From NCBI GenBank assembly GCA_964036275.1, contig OZ038437.1, positions 18,458,859 through 18,522,858 on the forward strand: 64,000 bases of DNA, given 5' to 3'. Shown one piece after another: positions 11,889 through 23,223 of this stretch. The first letter of the stretch is position 1. Every line of letters begins with the position of its first letter. Made by a program: the position numbers and the translations under genes. The stretch comes from Litoditis marina. Its lineage: Eukaryota > Nematoda > Chromadorea > Rhabditida > Rhabditidae. The notes beneath the pieces were generated by a model. The model had not been told where the DNA came from, did not search any database, and was given only the letters and a program-made list of their open reading frames with translations.

Positions 11889-12680
11889 CTATCTATTTTA
11901 CGTTGTCGTTGTTGGAGAGGTTGGGAAATTCCTTTGTACCACACATTAGAAATACTGAAAATTTCAGAAATAAGAGATAAACTGTTTAATTTCCGTTGAT
12001 TATGAGAAAATGTTATTGAATCGTAGTTTTGCTACTTAGTAAATGATTGATGGTAGTTTAAAGTACACCACCAATCGTCAACATGTTATCGAAATCGTTA
12101 CGAAAAGGGTCACATGACACGAAATATAGAAAGACAGTACATAGAGCTAAGATGTTTTTATTACAAAAGTAGAATAAAAATTGAAGGGAAAATATAGATA
12201 GAGAGTGTGAGCGCGAAAATAGTTTCCCTGATTCTTTTTTTCCGAAAGCAGGCTTATGCCATTAATTGTATTATTGTTGTTTTTGTAGTTTGATCTCGTT
12301 TTTTGAAGCGAATAATAGAGTTCACAAATAATAGATTTGGGTTTATCGTGAATATCCGACTGACCAGTAGTAAAGGACATAATAAAAAATGTTGTTTCAT
12401 TATTCAACTAGTTCTTCCAATTGTCAGATGTCACACTAGACTGATGAAAAGATCAAAGACTGTTCGAAAAAGATGATAATTCTTCTGTATAATGAAATGT
12501 TTCAATCATCCTTTCCATTCTTCTTCAAATTCATAGATTTTCATAACGCTCGCCAGTTTATTCCCTATTGTACCATTGATTCACTTTGTTTTTCACTCGA
12601 TTGGCATTGAAATGTAATGTACTAACTAAATACCTGTTTTTCCACTAATTTAGCTGGGAAGTGTAAAATGATTTGGCGAC

Positions 12681-12687
12681 TATAAAG
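12681..12687 (+). promoter_or_regulatory. TATA box of peptide gene 2
   Basis: TATAAAG lies 47 nt upstream of the start codon at 12728, the same arrangement as in the other peptide genes. Confidence 0.7.
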
Positions 12688-12727
12688 AAAGTGAGAAAAG
12701 TGAAATTGACCCCTTTTGAAGTCTCTG

Positions 12728-13776
12728 ATGTCTTTCTTCCATTTCGTCTTCGCTACTCTTCTTTTATGTCTAATTTCAAGGACTGACGCCCAGTGTGAGT
12801 TTCTATTTGTATTATTTATTCTAGTGTATGGTAAAAATCAATTGAAACATGGCGATAAAGTTGTAAGAGATAAAGTTTCAGAAGAATTCCACTGAAACTA
12901 TCATGAAAATCAGAAGCAGCGTCCAATGTTTCCACTGTTTCCTTCTGAAAAGTCACAAACCTTTCATACGGAACGAGAATACTTATGAAGCTATTCGAAT
13001 GAACATTTTGAATTGGTTCACGATGACACTTTTCTTGTGATTCTGAGCAGACTATTATATAATTTCAGTAGTACTTGCTAACTGTATATATTTTTTTTGG
13101 AAAATGCTGAGAACTGCTAGCTATACTGATTTTTCATTGTGCCCACGAACAAAGACCAGAGTACGTATGCTAGATGATCCCGGCCCTTTCATCCCATCCT
13201 GCGTCTCTCGGTCTGCCTCACTATTTCTCGTCTCTCACATCCCAGCGGGATGTAAGAGCAGAGAAATAGCGTATGTTTGAGGAGACGCAGGACGGGACGA
13301 AGGTACCGGGATCTTCTAGCATACGTACTCTGATGTGACTTGTACGATTACTCCTCCAACACTGTTCAATTCTAGATTTTTTTCCGAAACGTCCCATATG
13401 CAAATTACAAACACAACAGAACCAGAAAACAGTATCATGTCTGCCTTTAGTGTAAATTTACTTTTACTATTGTTTTTCAGTTCAAGGCGGTCAAATGGGT
13501 GGTCGCGGCGGTGGCGGAATGAGTCATCAACAACGATCAATGATCCAACAACAGGGCGGGGGACCAGTTGGTCCCTACGGGGGAAGACCGTTCGCCCGTC
13601 AACGGGGCCTCCATCCCGGGGGAGGAGGTCGAATGGGAGGTCAAATGGGACCGTATGGGGGCAGACAATATGGGGGCAGAGGAGGTCAAATGGGTCAGAT
13701 GGGCGGTCCCTATGGAGGTCAAGGGGGGCGGGGCATGGGTTCCATGATTGGGCAGACTATGGGGATGCTGGGATAG
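12728..13776 (+). CDS. Secreted Gly-rich peptide 2 with PVGPYGG block
   Basis: Exons 12728-12794 and 13481-13776 encode 120 aa. Residues 1-22 (MSFFHFVFATLLLCLISRTD, then AQ) form a signal peptide. The mature chain is rich in Gly, Gln, Met and Arg: repeated GGQMGG and GGRGG, then SHQQRSMIQQQGGG, then PVGPYGGRPFARQRGLHPGG, then more GGQMGPYGG repeats, ending GQTMGMLG. Peptide 3 aligns to it along most of its length. The 686-bp intron holds a family A palindrome at 13157-13332. The family is not formally recognised; it is closest in composition to nematode GRSP/CNC/NLP-type secreted proteins. AATAAA follows at 13857. Confidence 0.78.
13157..13332. repeat. Family A palindromic element
   Basis: Fold-back element of about 176 bp with ends CAGAGTACGTATGCTAG / CTAGCATACGTACTCTG and an internal ATCCCATCCTGCGTCTC core that recurs inverted as GAGACGCAGGACGGGA. 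It lies inside the intron of peptide gene 2. Related copies are at 17504, 22739 and 49016. Confidence 0.85.
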
Positions 13777-13856
13777 AGTTGTTTTTTTGTATTCACTACT
13801 ATTGTTACAATGATATAAACATTTTTTTCATTTTACTACTGTTGTACATTGATCAT

Positions 13857-13862
13857 AATAAA
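13857..13862 (+). terminator. Polyadenylation signal of peptide gene 2
   Basis: AATAAA 80 nt after the stop codon. Confidence 0.6.
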
Positions 13863-14329
13863 GTGTTTGTTTCGATATTTATGTTTGAACATCGAATCGT
13901 CGTTGTAGATTGAGAAGTGCAGATAACGATGCTATGAAAAAGTTAACAGATTACTATCTGATTCAGAAGGAGCGTTTTATGGGATTCTTCAGTGCAACGT
14001 GTGATTCAACTTGTTCAGTTATGATTAGAAAAAAAACATGCGAGCTTCTCACATGTTTTGATGCTACAATTACACACTTCTGAACATCGCACACTTCTGA
14101 TGAATACCAGCATGAAAACTCATATAAAAACATTTTGTTTTACTTCACGTAGCATTTTTACATAAAGCGATGCTCAATTACTTGGATTACTTCTGTCTAT
14201 CGACTAATCGTTGCAAGTTTCTTGAAATTTGCAGGTGTTTCGACCAATACATTCCCAAAACAACAAAAATATCCGAGATAAACTGTAATCAAAACATAAT
14301 GCACCTCATTTTGGTCATTTGGTTTCGTA

Positions 14330-14422
14330 AAGAAGGACGATTACGTGGATACAAATACATTTTTCAATTGCAGTTTGAAGGATCGATGGCACAAGATTGG
14401 TCCACATAATTGTCTTACTTGA
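14330..14422. repeat. Family B element, shortened
   Basis: Starts AGAAGGACGATTACGTGG and ends GGTCCACATAATTGTCTTAC. The left arm is internally deleted relative to the 32001 copy. Confidence 0.75.
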
Positions 14423-14581
14423 ATAATAAGAGAAGTCAAATGTCCAAATTGTCGAACTTCCGTCTATCATCCATCCTATGTTCGTACTTTGCTGTAACAT
14501 TGTCTGTTTGTCACTTAGGGGGCACTTGTACCGAGAAGACCTGTATTTCAACTATGTCACTTGAATGATACGTCGAGAGAA

Positions 14582-14587
14582 TATAAA
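14582..14587 (+). promoter_or_regulatory. TATA box of peptide gene 3
   Basis: TATAAA lies 38 nt upstream of the ATG at 14620. Confidence 0.7.
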
Positions 14588-14619
14588 CGAGAGCGGGAAA
14601 AGCGAAACACCATTGCCCA

Positions 14620-15507
14620 ATGTATTTCCAATTCTCTCTCCTCTCCGTTCTATGCCTGATTGCTTCCACTAAAGCACAGTGTGAGTTGGATGTTTTGTTT
14701 TCATAAACAAAATTACCAAAAATTGTCAGTATTATTATAATAAAATTTCTGAAGAGTTCGTTTGCATTTGATTATTACTACTAAACTCACGAGTTCCGTG
14801 TATGGTTTGGTTTCATCTCCGATGTTGAAAGTCTAACATAACATAATATCATAGTCATAATAGTGATTCTTCACTTCATTCGCTAGAAACCAAGAAAAAC
14901 GTTTGAAAAAGTTTGTAATAGTGAACAAAGAATGAATGATTTTTATGTATGTAACCGTAACTGTTTTGTACTTTGCTGTACACGTACATCAGAAGTTATG
15001 CGACTGTGCGTCAAACTACAAACACAGCAGATCAGGCCTATATGTAAAGTTTGAACTTGTTTCCCATACGCAACTTCCGTATAGAGTTCGGTCTATCTGC
15101 AGCAAGCCGATATGTCATTCTATCCCGCTGTGTTTGTAGTTTCACCCCATTCCTTGATGTAAGTGAATTATGGCGGGTATTGAGTTCAAACTACAACAAC
15201 TGTATGGTTTTCTATGTACTATGTTCTGTTCATTTCAGGGGGTGGCGGTCAAATGGGTGGTCCGATGGGAGGTCAAATGGGAATGGGAGGTCAACAATAC
15301 GGTGGCGGCATGAGCCTTCAGGAACGGTCAATGATCCAACAACAGGGCGGCGGACCAGTTGGTCCCTACGGCGGGCGACCCTATGCTCGAATGCGGGGCC
15401 TCCATCCCGGGGGAGGAGGTCAAATGGGACCATATGGGGGCAGGGGAGGTCAAATGGGCATGGGCGGTCCCTATGGAGGTCAAGGAATGGGAATGATGGG
15501 ACGATAG
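14620..15507 (+). CDS. Secreted Gly-rich peptide 3 with PVGPYGG block
   Basis: Exons 14620-14680 and 15239-15507 encode 109 aa: signal peptide MYFQFSLLSVLCLIASTKAQ, then a GGGQMGG-rich stretch, SLQERSMIQQQGGG, PVGPYGGRPYARMRGLHPGG, a GGQMGPYGG repeat region and the C-terminus MGMMGR. It is the nearest paralogue of peptide 2, with the same intron position (phase 1 just after AQ) and nearly the same central block. The C-terminal Met-Gly-Arg resembles the ends of amidated or trimmed peptides, but no dibasic processing site is obvious. AATAAA follows at 15681. Confidence 0.78.
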
Positions 15508-15680
15508 ATGTGTTTCTATGACGATATGTGTCTTTCCTACGTTATATGTGTTTTTGGGTCATTTATTTCTGTACGTGAGTTGAATATATTATTTTATGTG
15601 TGATACACTTGTTTAGGGAATTACACGGAGATATTATTTATTTCAAATAGCGATAATTATATGAATTGTACATTGCAATG

Positions 15681-15686
15681 AATAAA
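15681..15686 (+). terminator. Polyadenylation signal of peptide gene 3
   Basis: AATAAA about 175 nt after the stop codon. Confidence 0.5.
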
Positions 15687-15866
15687 CTTGTACATGTCCC
15701 CGGATTTCGTTCTCACTGAAAGAAGAAGTTCATTCAAAGAAACCCCCTGAATGAACAGAAAATTCGCATCAAAAAATACCACAAAGTCCAGGAACTTCAA
15801 TTTTAGTAACAGTAAACTTACGATCTGTTGCCGGTCTGTGTGGGTATATTTGTATCCCGTATACTA

Positions 15867-15888
15867 CACCCCCCCCCCCCCCCCCCCA
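15867..15888. repeat. Poly-C tract
   Basis: An uninterrupted run of about 21 C, unusual in this AT-rich sequence. Two more long C runs occur at about 53149 and 63696. Confidence 0.9.
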
Positions 15889-16684
15889 CGTACGCAGCAA
15901 ATACTTCACTGAAAAATTTCAACAAGAATTTAGAAATATAGCGAAACAGCATCACCATTTTCGGGATCATTTGACAAATTGTTCCAACCCGAAAATTGTT
16001 TTTCTGTCTATCTAGTTCACGTCATGTACTTCGTCGACAAAAACAGCAAAGTGCAATTTCGATTTTGAGACGAACGGTTGCACTTTAATTGCAATTTTCA
16101 CTGTTTTCTGTGATTCAGCTAGAGAGATCGGTATTTATTATAACAAGATTACTCTCATGATGTGCGTCTACCTTTCCTCTTCCAATTGTTACAGATTAAA
16201 TCAAATGTTTCGAAAAGTTTTTCACTTGAAGGATTCAACTTGTTCCCTGTTTTACAAGTTACGAAACTGAATCTAAGAAATTGCGCGTACTGTCAGTAGT
16301 GTACGATAGTTCTTACTCTCCTTTTTTTCTCATAAAATCATGATTTCAAATTAAACTTGGAATAAGATGTGATCTATCAGCTAGTTCCAGCTACTGATGT
16401 TGAATTTTCTACAAACATTACAAGTTGGTTATTGATACGTGATCTAAACGTGTACCTGAATTGACTCGAAAAACAAAGAAACACAGCTCTCTGATTTCTC
16501 CAAGCCCATGTTTTTCTTCCTGTGTTCAGCTCATTCAACGTATTGGGCAAACTTCGCCAGCTCACCTAAAACTTCAAAACAGGCTTTTCTGTTTTGTCGT
16601 AATACTAGTTTTTGTACTCTGTCTGTCTGCCGATTACACTAACATGTACTAAGTGCTTATTTACCAAATTGTCATGTAATTTGA

Positions 16685-16693
16685 TATATTTAA
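16685..16693 (+). promoter_or_regulatory. TATA-like box of peptide gene 4
   Basis: TATATTTAA lies 40 nt upstream of the ATG at 16725, the same spacing as in the three neighbouring genes. Confidence 0.6.
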
Positions 16694-16724
16694 GGCGACG
16701 ACAAAAAAGGAAGGCCACTATCCA

Positions 16725-18144
16725 ATGACTTTCACACGACCACTCGTCGCTGCTTTCCTTCTATGTCTGCTCTCTCTGACTGAGGCACAGTGTAAGTTGT
16801 TAACTGAAAAAAGGAGCAATACTATGCAGTTAATTCAATATAAGGTTCTAGTAGACTTATGTAATTATATCAATAAAGTATATAATACATGTTAGCTGGT
16901 CAAAGCGCAAATGTACACTATCAAACCCTATGAATATCATGTCTAAGTACAATTTAAACTATATTAACTTACGTTAACGTAACTGGACAAACGTGATGTC
17001 AGTACGTCTACGCCTGAACTTGAACGTATAGATGCTCGTAGGGAGAATGTTTTTGACGTCTGACGTAAACATAACCAATTAACATAAAAGTAACTAAATG
17101 AACACTAAGTCACGTACGTCTACGTGTACTCCTAGTTCGAACGAAACGTTAAAACGTTTTAATCCCATTTCCAACTGTGCATATCTCTTCTCTAGCGATT
17201 TTCATCTAGTTTCTTACTACAGCTTCTTCGAACTCATCCCTCCACCTTTGTTTTGGTCGCCCCGGGGGTCTGATAATATGTTGCGGCGAATTGTACAGAT
17301 TCTGATTGTATTATATAATCACATTTAACAATGTGAAAAGTCACATGTGAAATGGCAAATAAACATATTATATTCTGATTCATTCTTTTAATCCCAATAT
17401 TTCAGATGGCATGATGGGTGGTCCCTACGGAGGTATGGGTGGAATGGGCGGAATGGGCATGGGTGGTATGGGGTACGGCGGTGGCCAGGTGGGTATTCTC
17501 ATGAGAGCACGTATGCTAGAAGATGCGGGCACCTTTATCCCATCCTGCTTCTCCTCAAACATACGCTATTTCTCTGCTCTTACATCCCGCCGGTACGAGT
17601 GGCGCGAAATAGTAAGGCAGAGCGAGAGACGCAGGATAGGATGAAGATGCCGGCATCTTCTAGCATACGAACTCGGAATCATTTTTTTCTAATTTACGAT
17701 TACTTTTAACTTATCCAGTCACAAGCTTCGTTGTTATTTGCTCAAAGTCTTTATTGATACAATTCTCAGATTCACACGATCTTCGAGTTACTCTCTGATA
17801 TAACATAACATGTAATTAAGGCATACAACTCAATTAAATTCAGTTCGGTCTCTTATTTTTTTCTTTTCATTTTTTTTGATGTCCCCTATGTATGCGTGGT
17901 AGATAAGGTAATTTATGAAAAAGACGATATTAATTATAAAGAGAAAAGTATATAAATGATACTCTTTTAAGACTAATAAGAACATTTGTTTTGTTATTAT
18001 GAGGTTGGTCCGTACGGAGGTATGCCGTACGCCCGTATGCGAGGTCTACCGGTGGGGGGACCAGTTGGTCCCTACGGAGGGTTCCCTTACGCGAGACAAA
18101 TGGGTATGGGTGGAATGGGTGGCATGGGCGGCATGTATGGATAA
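16725..18144 (+). CDS. Secreted Gly/Met-rich peptide 4, two PVGPYGG-type blocks
   Basis: Three exons (16725-16791, 17406-17488, 18004-18144) encode 96 aa. The signal peptide is MTFTRPLVAAFLLCLLSLTE followed by AQ, and intron 1 is again in phase 1 right after it. Exon 2 encodes YGMMGGPYGG then GGMGGMGMGG repeats, ending GGGQ. Exon 3 encodes VGPYGGMPYARMRGL, a second PVGPYGGFPYARQMG, and ends GGMYG. Intron 2 (17489-18003) interrupts the block that is continuous in peptides 2 and 3. It contains a family A palindrome, and its acceptor (tattatgag) is weak. If intron 2 were retained, the frame would run into the palindrome and stop at 17644. Confidence 0.65.
17504..17675. repeat. Family A palindromic element inside peptide gene 4
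   Basis: About 172 bp, ends CACGTATGCTAGAAGATG / CATCTTCTAGCATACGAAC, with an inner ATCCCATCCTGC core. It starts only about 15 bp after the intron 2 donor. Confidence 0.85.
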
Positions 18145-18664
18145 TCGAGAGGAATGATCTATTGATTTATCGACTTTCGTTTGATCGATTGGTCTATTGA
18201 GTATTTGTATATTGGTATCATAGTATGTACTTATGTATGTGTACAGTATGTTTTTCTAACAGATATTTCATGCACGTTGTAATTGGTTAAGTTCTGTTCG
18301 ACAACAAACAATGAAATGGTTATATTATGTTTTCAGTCAGCGTTGAATGGAGTTCCAAATGCATTCTGCATGAAAAACCAAACTGTTAGTTGTGACATCT
18401 GAGTAAGTTTCTGTCTTTTAAAGTCAGAATTCATGTGAATCTAGAAACTTTTGTCAAGAACGTGCAAAGCACAATTATTTTTGTTTTTCACTCTATCATT
18501 CGTGGTATTAAATCTCCTTTTGCACGTAGTTTTCTGACTTTGTAATAGTTTGTCGAAAACAATTTAGTTGGACAAATGTTTTATTGTGTTCAGCAATCTA
18601 CGAACAATTAACTGGATTCTGTAGTGAAGGTAGCATAACAACAACTTAGTTACAAGACGAACAT

Positions 18665-18785
18665 ACAAAGTGTGAGAGGGATAGAGAGCAAGAGAGAGAC
18701 GGAGATGGAGGGAGAGGGGGAGAGGGAGAGAGAAAAAGAGAGATGGTGTGAGAGATGGTGTGGGTGAGAGAGCGAGGGAGAAAAA
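18665..18785. repeat. GA-rich simple repeat
   Basis: Imperfect GAGA/GGGAGA repeats. The ORFs through it are low-complexity and not believed. Confidence 0.85.
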
Positions 18786-19590
18786 ACGTTCCGTAAGTTC
18801 TGCACTTCTTCAGAACCACCTTCGGCGTCAGATATATAGAGCGTAGGATCAATTGTTGTCATTATCAGACCGAACCTGGGGTAGTTAGAAGGGGACATAA
18901 GGGCGCGTGGCTTATTGTCTCGGACTTGGCTCGAAGAATCAATGCCACACACTAGTTTTTGAGTCTTCAATGCGGCAACACTGCGGTTAAGAGTGGATAA
19001 AATTGAATTTAGAGTAAAAAAATTAAAACTAGGGAGAAAATTAGATCTGAATGCATATATTTCCTCATATTTTGTTCAAAGATGAAGAAGTTTTGTTTTT
19101 GGAATATTAGACTTAAGGCTCTTGTTACCGCAAGACTTGGTATCCGATTTCACGGCTAAGTCCCATGAGAATTGTCATAGTTACGTCCTCCGACCCAAAA
19201 CCTAAAACGTTAGGCCGTCGCGCCTTTTTTCTTCTCAGTTCCACTTCGAAAAATACGTGGGATATAGGTGAGATTAGAGCCTGCAGAAAAAAAATATATT
19301 AAACAACGAGAAAACAGGATATTGAGTCCAGATTGCACACTACAAGGAAATATGAAACTAATAAAATATGAAACATTCATTCTAGTACAAAATCACATTG
19401 ACGAGGGCGAGCGAGAACAAAAGGGCTATCGCCAGTTGATTGGATGAATCTTTCTCAGAATCGTTCTTGCCCTCTTTTTGTTCATATCGTCCAGATCTTT
19501 ACACTCCTGGTGGCTTAAAAAACAGAAAATAGAACCAAATTGAGGTCGCAAACGTACCGATGTGAAACACTGTTGTTATGCGTAAAGCTC

Positions 19591-19705
19591 AGTCACGTGA
19601 AACATGTTGAACACAGAAGAACTCAGAAACGTGCAATCAGAGAGGGCGCGATTGCTCATTTAAATGCTAACTTTACTGTGACTATTTAATTTACTTCTAG
19701 TAAAT
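19591..19705 (+). repeat. Family E element
   Basis: Begins AGTCACGTGAAACATGTTGA and continues with ACACAGAAGAACTCAGAAAC, ending with GACTATTTAATTTACTTCTAG. It matches the copies at 27477 and 46215 over about 110 bp. Confidence 0.8.
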
Positions 19706-20030
19706 TGATTAATACCGGAGCGGAATTTATATCACTTACCAGGCAGATCTCTTTGATTTCCTGGCTGTCCGGGGAAGTTTTTCATACTTTTCTTGTGGAC
19801 ATTTTTCCACGCCTTTTGCTTCACACCTAATAAGCCAAATACTTTCGATTCGACAGCAACGTGGAAAACCACGATTTCGAAAAGCAAAATTTCGAATGCT
19901 CTACTCAGAAACATTCGCTTCGAACTTCTGTTATAAACAGCATCGAAATTGAAAGAGAACAGGAATAAGTGACACCGCGGAATGCATCGCGGTCGGGAAA
20001 GCGGAGGTCTACTTCGATTTGACCAACACG

Positions 20031-20042
20031 CTCTCTCTCTCT

Positions 20043-20090
<48 letters not shown>

Positions 20091-20096
20091 TGTCGT
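20031..20096. repeat. (CT)n microsatellite
   Basis: Two CT runs separated by TTTTTT. Confidence 0.9.
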
Positions 20097-20288
20097 TTCT
20101 CTCTCCTCGTTACGCGCTCGGTTAATTACAAATTCGCGTTTGATCGAAACTGTATTGCAACAAATCAAGAGCAACAGTGTGCCCTGAAAAGACGTCAGAC
20201 GACGAGGGGGAAAATCAATATATATATGACAGCCACGCTGTATAAACAGTAATTTACTGTTTTGCAACGTCGCTTGCTCTGAGTCGTT

Positions 20289-20875
20289 AAGGCCGCTACA
20301 ACAATGACTTTGGCTTGAAAATGTTTGAGTTCCTCAATCGATTCGGACAAAGTAGAACTGAATTAGTATAAAAAACGGATGTAAAGAAAATTAGGATTAG
20401 TTTTGGATGAAAAGTGTGCAAGAAATATGAAAGAAGTCCAATAAAAATATTTTGAGGATAAGGCCGCTACAACAATGACTTTGGCTTGAAAATGTTTGAG
20501 TTCCTCAATCGATTCGGACAAAGTAGAACTGAATTAGTATAAAAAACGGATGTAAAGAAAATTAGGATTAGTTTTGGATGAAAAGTGTGCAAGAAATATG
20601 AAAGAAGTCCAATAAAAATATTTTGAGGATAAGGCTAATCTCGCTCGGTTTAAAATTTCAGAAAAAAATGGATACCGAGTTTTTTGTTACCGAAAAAAAA
20701 CTTTTGACTGCGACTCACAATGATCTAGCTTACACTCTGTTTTTGTTTTCAACAAAAGCGAGATTAGCCTTTTCCTCAAAATATTTTTGTTTGACTTCTT
20801 TCATATTTCTTGCACACTTCTCATCTAAAACTAATCCTAATTTTCTTTACATCCGTTTTCAATCTAATTGAACTC
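20289..20875. repeat. Fold-back element with one arm tandemly duplicated
   Basis: A 171-bp unit starting AAGGCCGCTACAACAATGAC is repeated head to tail at 20289-20459 and 20460-20630 with no visible difference. The second half of the second copy then has an inverted partner at 20758-20875 (CGAGATTAGCC...CTTTACATCCGTTTTC). So a palindromic element of about 350 bp has had one arm duplicated. Confidence 0.85.
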
Positions 20876-21984
20876 TTTTTCTATAGTTACGAAGTAACGG
20901 TCACTTTTAATAAAAATGATATTTTATGAACAATGAGCTAAACGAGGAGTGTTATGAGGTTCTATTGGAGTTTTTTAACGGCGCCGTAGTTCAGAACGAT
21001 TGGCGTGGTTAAAATTTCGTTCAAGTGAGAGCAACTTTTGTGCTCCAGGCAGGAATCGAACCTTCGTTCGCCGTGCGTGAATAAAGTTTTTATCCAAGTC
21101 TCCTTTCAGACATGGAAATAGGAGTGAAAACCAAGATGTACCCGCCTGTCATGAGGTCTTCATTGGAAAACGTCTTTCTACTACACATTAAACTGTTCTT
21201 TCATTCTTATTTTCACAAAACCGGTCCATTCATGCTTTTTCGTGAGACTATTTTCGGCCCTCTCACACGTAGTATTCAAATTTCAGACATACCTGGAAAA
21301 TACGTATACCTCAACTTTTTTATAGCTTTTCAACAATGTAATAATTTTCGGAATAAGTTAATTTTGAGCGAGACTATGCCGAGATTTGAGGAGGCGGACA
21401 CTTTTGTCGTCGCCGCCGCCGCCTCCGAGCACGGAAACCATTTTCGCGAGACGTTTGGCCCTCTAACTCCTCTCAATTAATTTCACTTGGAACGTGAACT
21501 TAGTGTCCTGTAGACGTGTTGCCCTTCAGTGATTCATGCGAATATCTAGGGAAATGGTCGAGGTACTTTGAAGAAAATGGTAATACACTGTTTTGGAATA
21601 GCTGCATACCTCTGAAGAAAAACTAATCTGCGCAGCGCTCCGCGCTGCGTCCGATGTAGTAGTTAGTTTGCAATTTTACACAATACTTTTCACATTAATA
21701 ACAATAACATTCTTATGTGAAATGTGACCTTCCAAAAATATAGGAAAACGTTAAATGTAGGAAAACAAATAAAAAGGTATAATACTTTCATTCGCATAGA
21801 TTCATAAAATAAACACATACACATCCTAAGAATTGCGGGAAAAAGGTGCAATCAACTTACAGGGAATTGTTGGATTGGGTTTTGCTAAAAATTGAGAAAT
21901 AGAGGGATATGTTGTCAATAAAAACAATTGGATGAACTCAGGTCAATTGCATGTCTAACTGGTTACTTGTTTAACTGTGTTCAC

Positions 21985-22142
21985 TTAAATTTCCTGAGTA
22001 GGTAACCGGAAGGTAACCCAGAATAATGAACCGCTGATCCTTCAACCTCACAGAAAACTTGGTTTTCAGGGTTAATTTTGATGATAACCGGATTTTAGTT
22101 TCAGGTTACTTCGGTTACCTACTAAGGTTATCTGATAACGCG
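21985..22142. repeat. Family D, GGTAACC-rich repeat
   Basis: Multiple GGTTACC/GGTAACC motifs in both orientations with intervening CGGTTACCTAC. Related repeats are at 29487, 60800 and 62165. Confidence 0.65.
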
Positions 22143-22264
22143 TTACTTGAATAAGTGGTCATACTCACTTTTTCATGCCCTCGGATGGCTCTAAGACGAT
22201 AACCCGAATCAACGAAAATAGAGAACTAAAACTATTGAATAAATTGCTGTTACGAGGCGGCGAT

Positions 22265-22352
22265 AATCCCAAAACACAGAATTTCCGTACACAGGGGAAG
22301 TTGATATATACAGTACCTCCCGTTTTTATACAGCACGGCGACGACAATGTTT
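22265..22352 (-). repeat. Truncated copy of the tRNA-derived element
   Basis: Read on the minus strand it gives GTCGTCGCCGTGC, then GGGAGGTACTGTATATATC and CTGTGTACGGA, matching the head of the elements at 44032 and 47939. The tRNA-like part is missing. Confidence 0.55.
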
Positions 22353-22738
22353 GACTTTTTAACCGGATAAAACTCGGAACACTCACAGATGATAGTTATT
22401 TTATCACTGACTCAAATAATGCTTCATTCGTATGGATGTTTATATACTGCACAGTAACTCATAACATGTACTCAGGAAAAAGAGGCAAGGCCGGTTTTTT
22501 CGGTGTGCTGACCAGATGTTGACGATCATTCATCTAACCTTGTCCGAACGTTTATTATGATTATTATTGTTATTGTTATTATTCTATGGTTATTATCATT
22601 ATTGTTATTTTCATTATCATGATTGATGTATTTAATGCTATTTATATTGATGCTTTTATTATTATTAGTCCGGAAAAATTCCAATTCGAATCACCCCTTC
22701 GAAAACAATAGTTTAAAACACATTTTCCACAGTGACAC

Positions 22739-22897
22739 ACGTATGCACAACAACCCGGCATCCATCCCATCCTGCGTCTCTTCGTTCTGCGCACTATTTC
22801 GCGACATCCGTATCCCAACGGTATGTTAGAGCAAAGAAATAGCGTGTGTTCGAGAAGACGCAGGTTGGGATGAAAGGCCGGGATGTTCATGAATACC
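22739..22897. repeat. Family A palindromic element
   Basis: Shares CATCCCATCCTGCGTCTC and the inverted GAAGACGCAGGTTGGGATG with the copies at 13157 and 17504. Its termini have diverged. Confidence 0.75.
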
Positions 22898-23223
22898 GCC
22901 TCTGTTGGAATGGATTCAACTACAAAAACAGCAGGTTCACGCCTTGTATGCCGTATAGACCGGAATCTCAGGAAATGCTCAATCCAGACATGTACATCGC
23001 GCGCAGCGCGAAGCGCTGCGCAGATTAGTTTTTGATCACAACATTGCGGACTTTCAAAAGTGGTTTTATGCCATTTTCTCAAAAACTCCTGAACGGATTT
23101 TTGAGATTTTGATGGAAAGAGATAGAGGAGGAAAGGCTTTATCATTGAGCTATTCGATATTTAATGTGCGACCAGTGATCTACAGTTATGCTGAATATCG
23201 TCTCGCAAAAATGTCTTCCGACG

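Noticed and set aside
13335..13913. 192-codon plus-strand ORF overlapping peptide gene 2
   Set aside because: It is a different frame of the glycine-rich exon 2 (GGN codons read as Arg/Ser/Gly/Trp). The peptide 2 model has a signal peptide, a TATA box and a paralogue.
15051..15521. 156-codon plus-strand ORF overlapping peptide gene 3
   Set aside because: Also a frame shadow of the glycine-rich exon, with the same Arg/Ser/Trp-rich artefact.
21112..21480. 122-codon plus-strand ORF
   Set aside because: No domain, no splice sites that extend it, and a mixed composition; it lies in a repeat-dense region.
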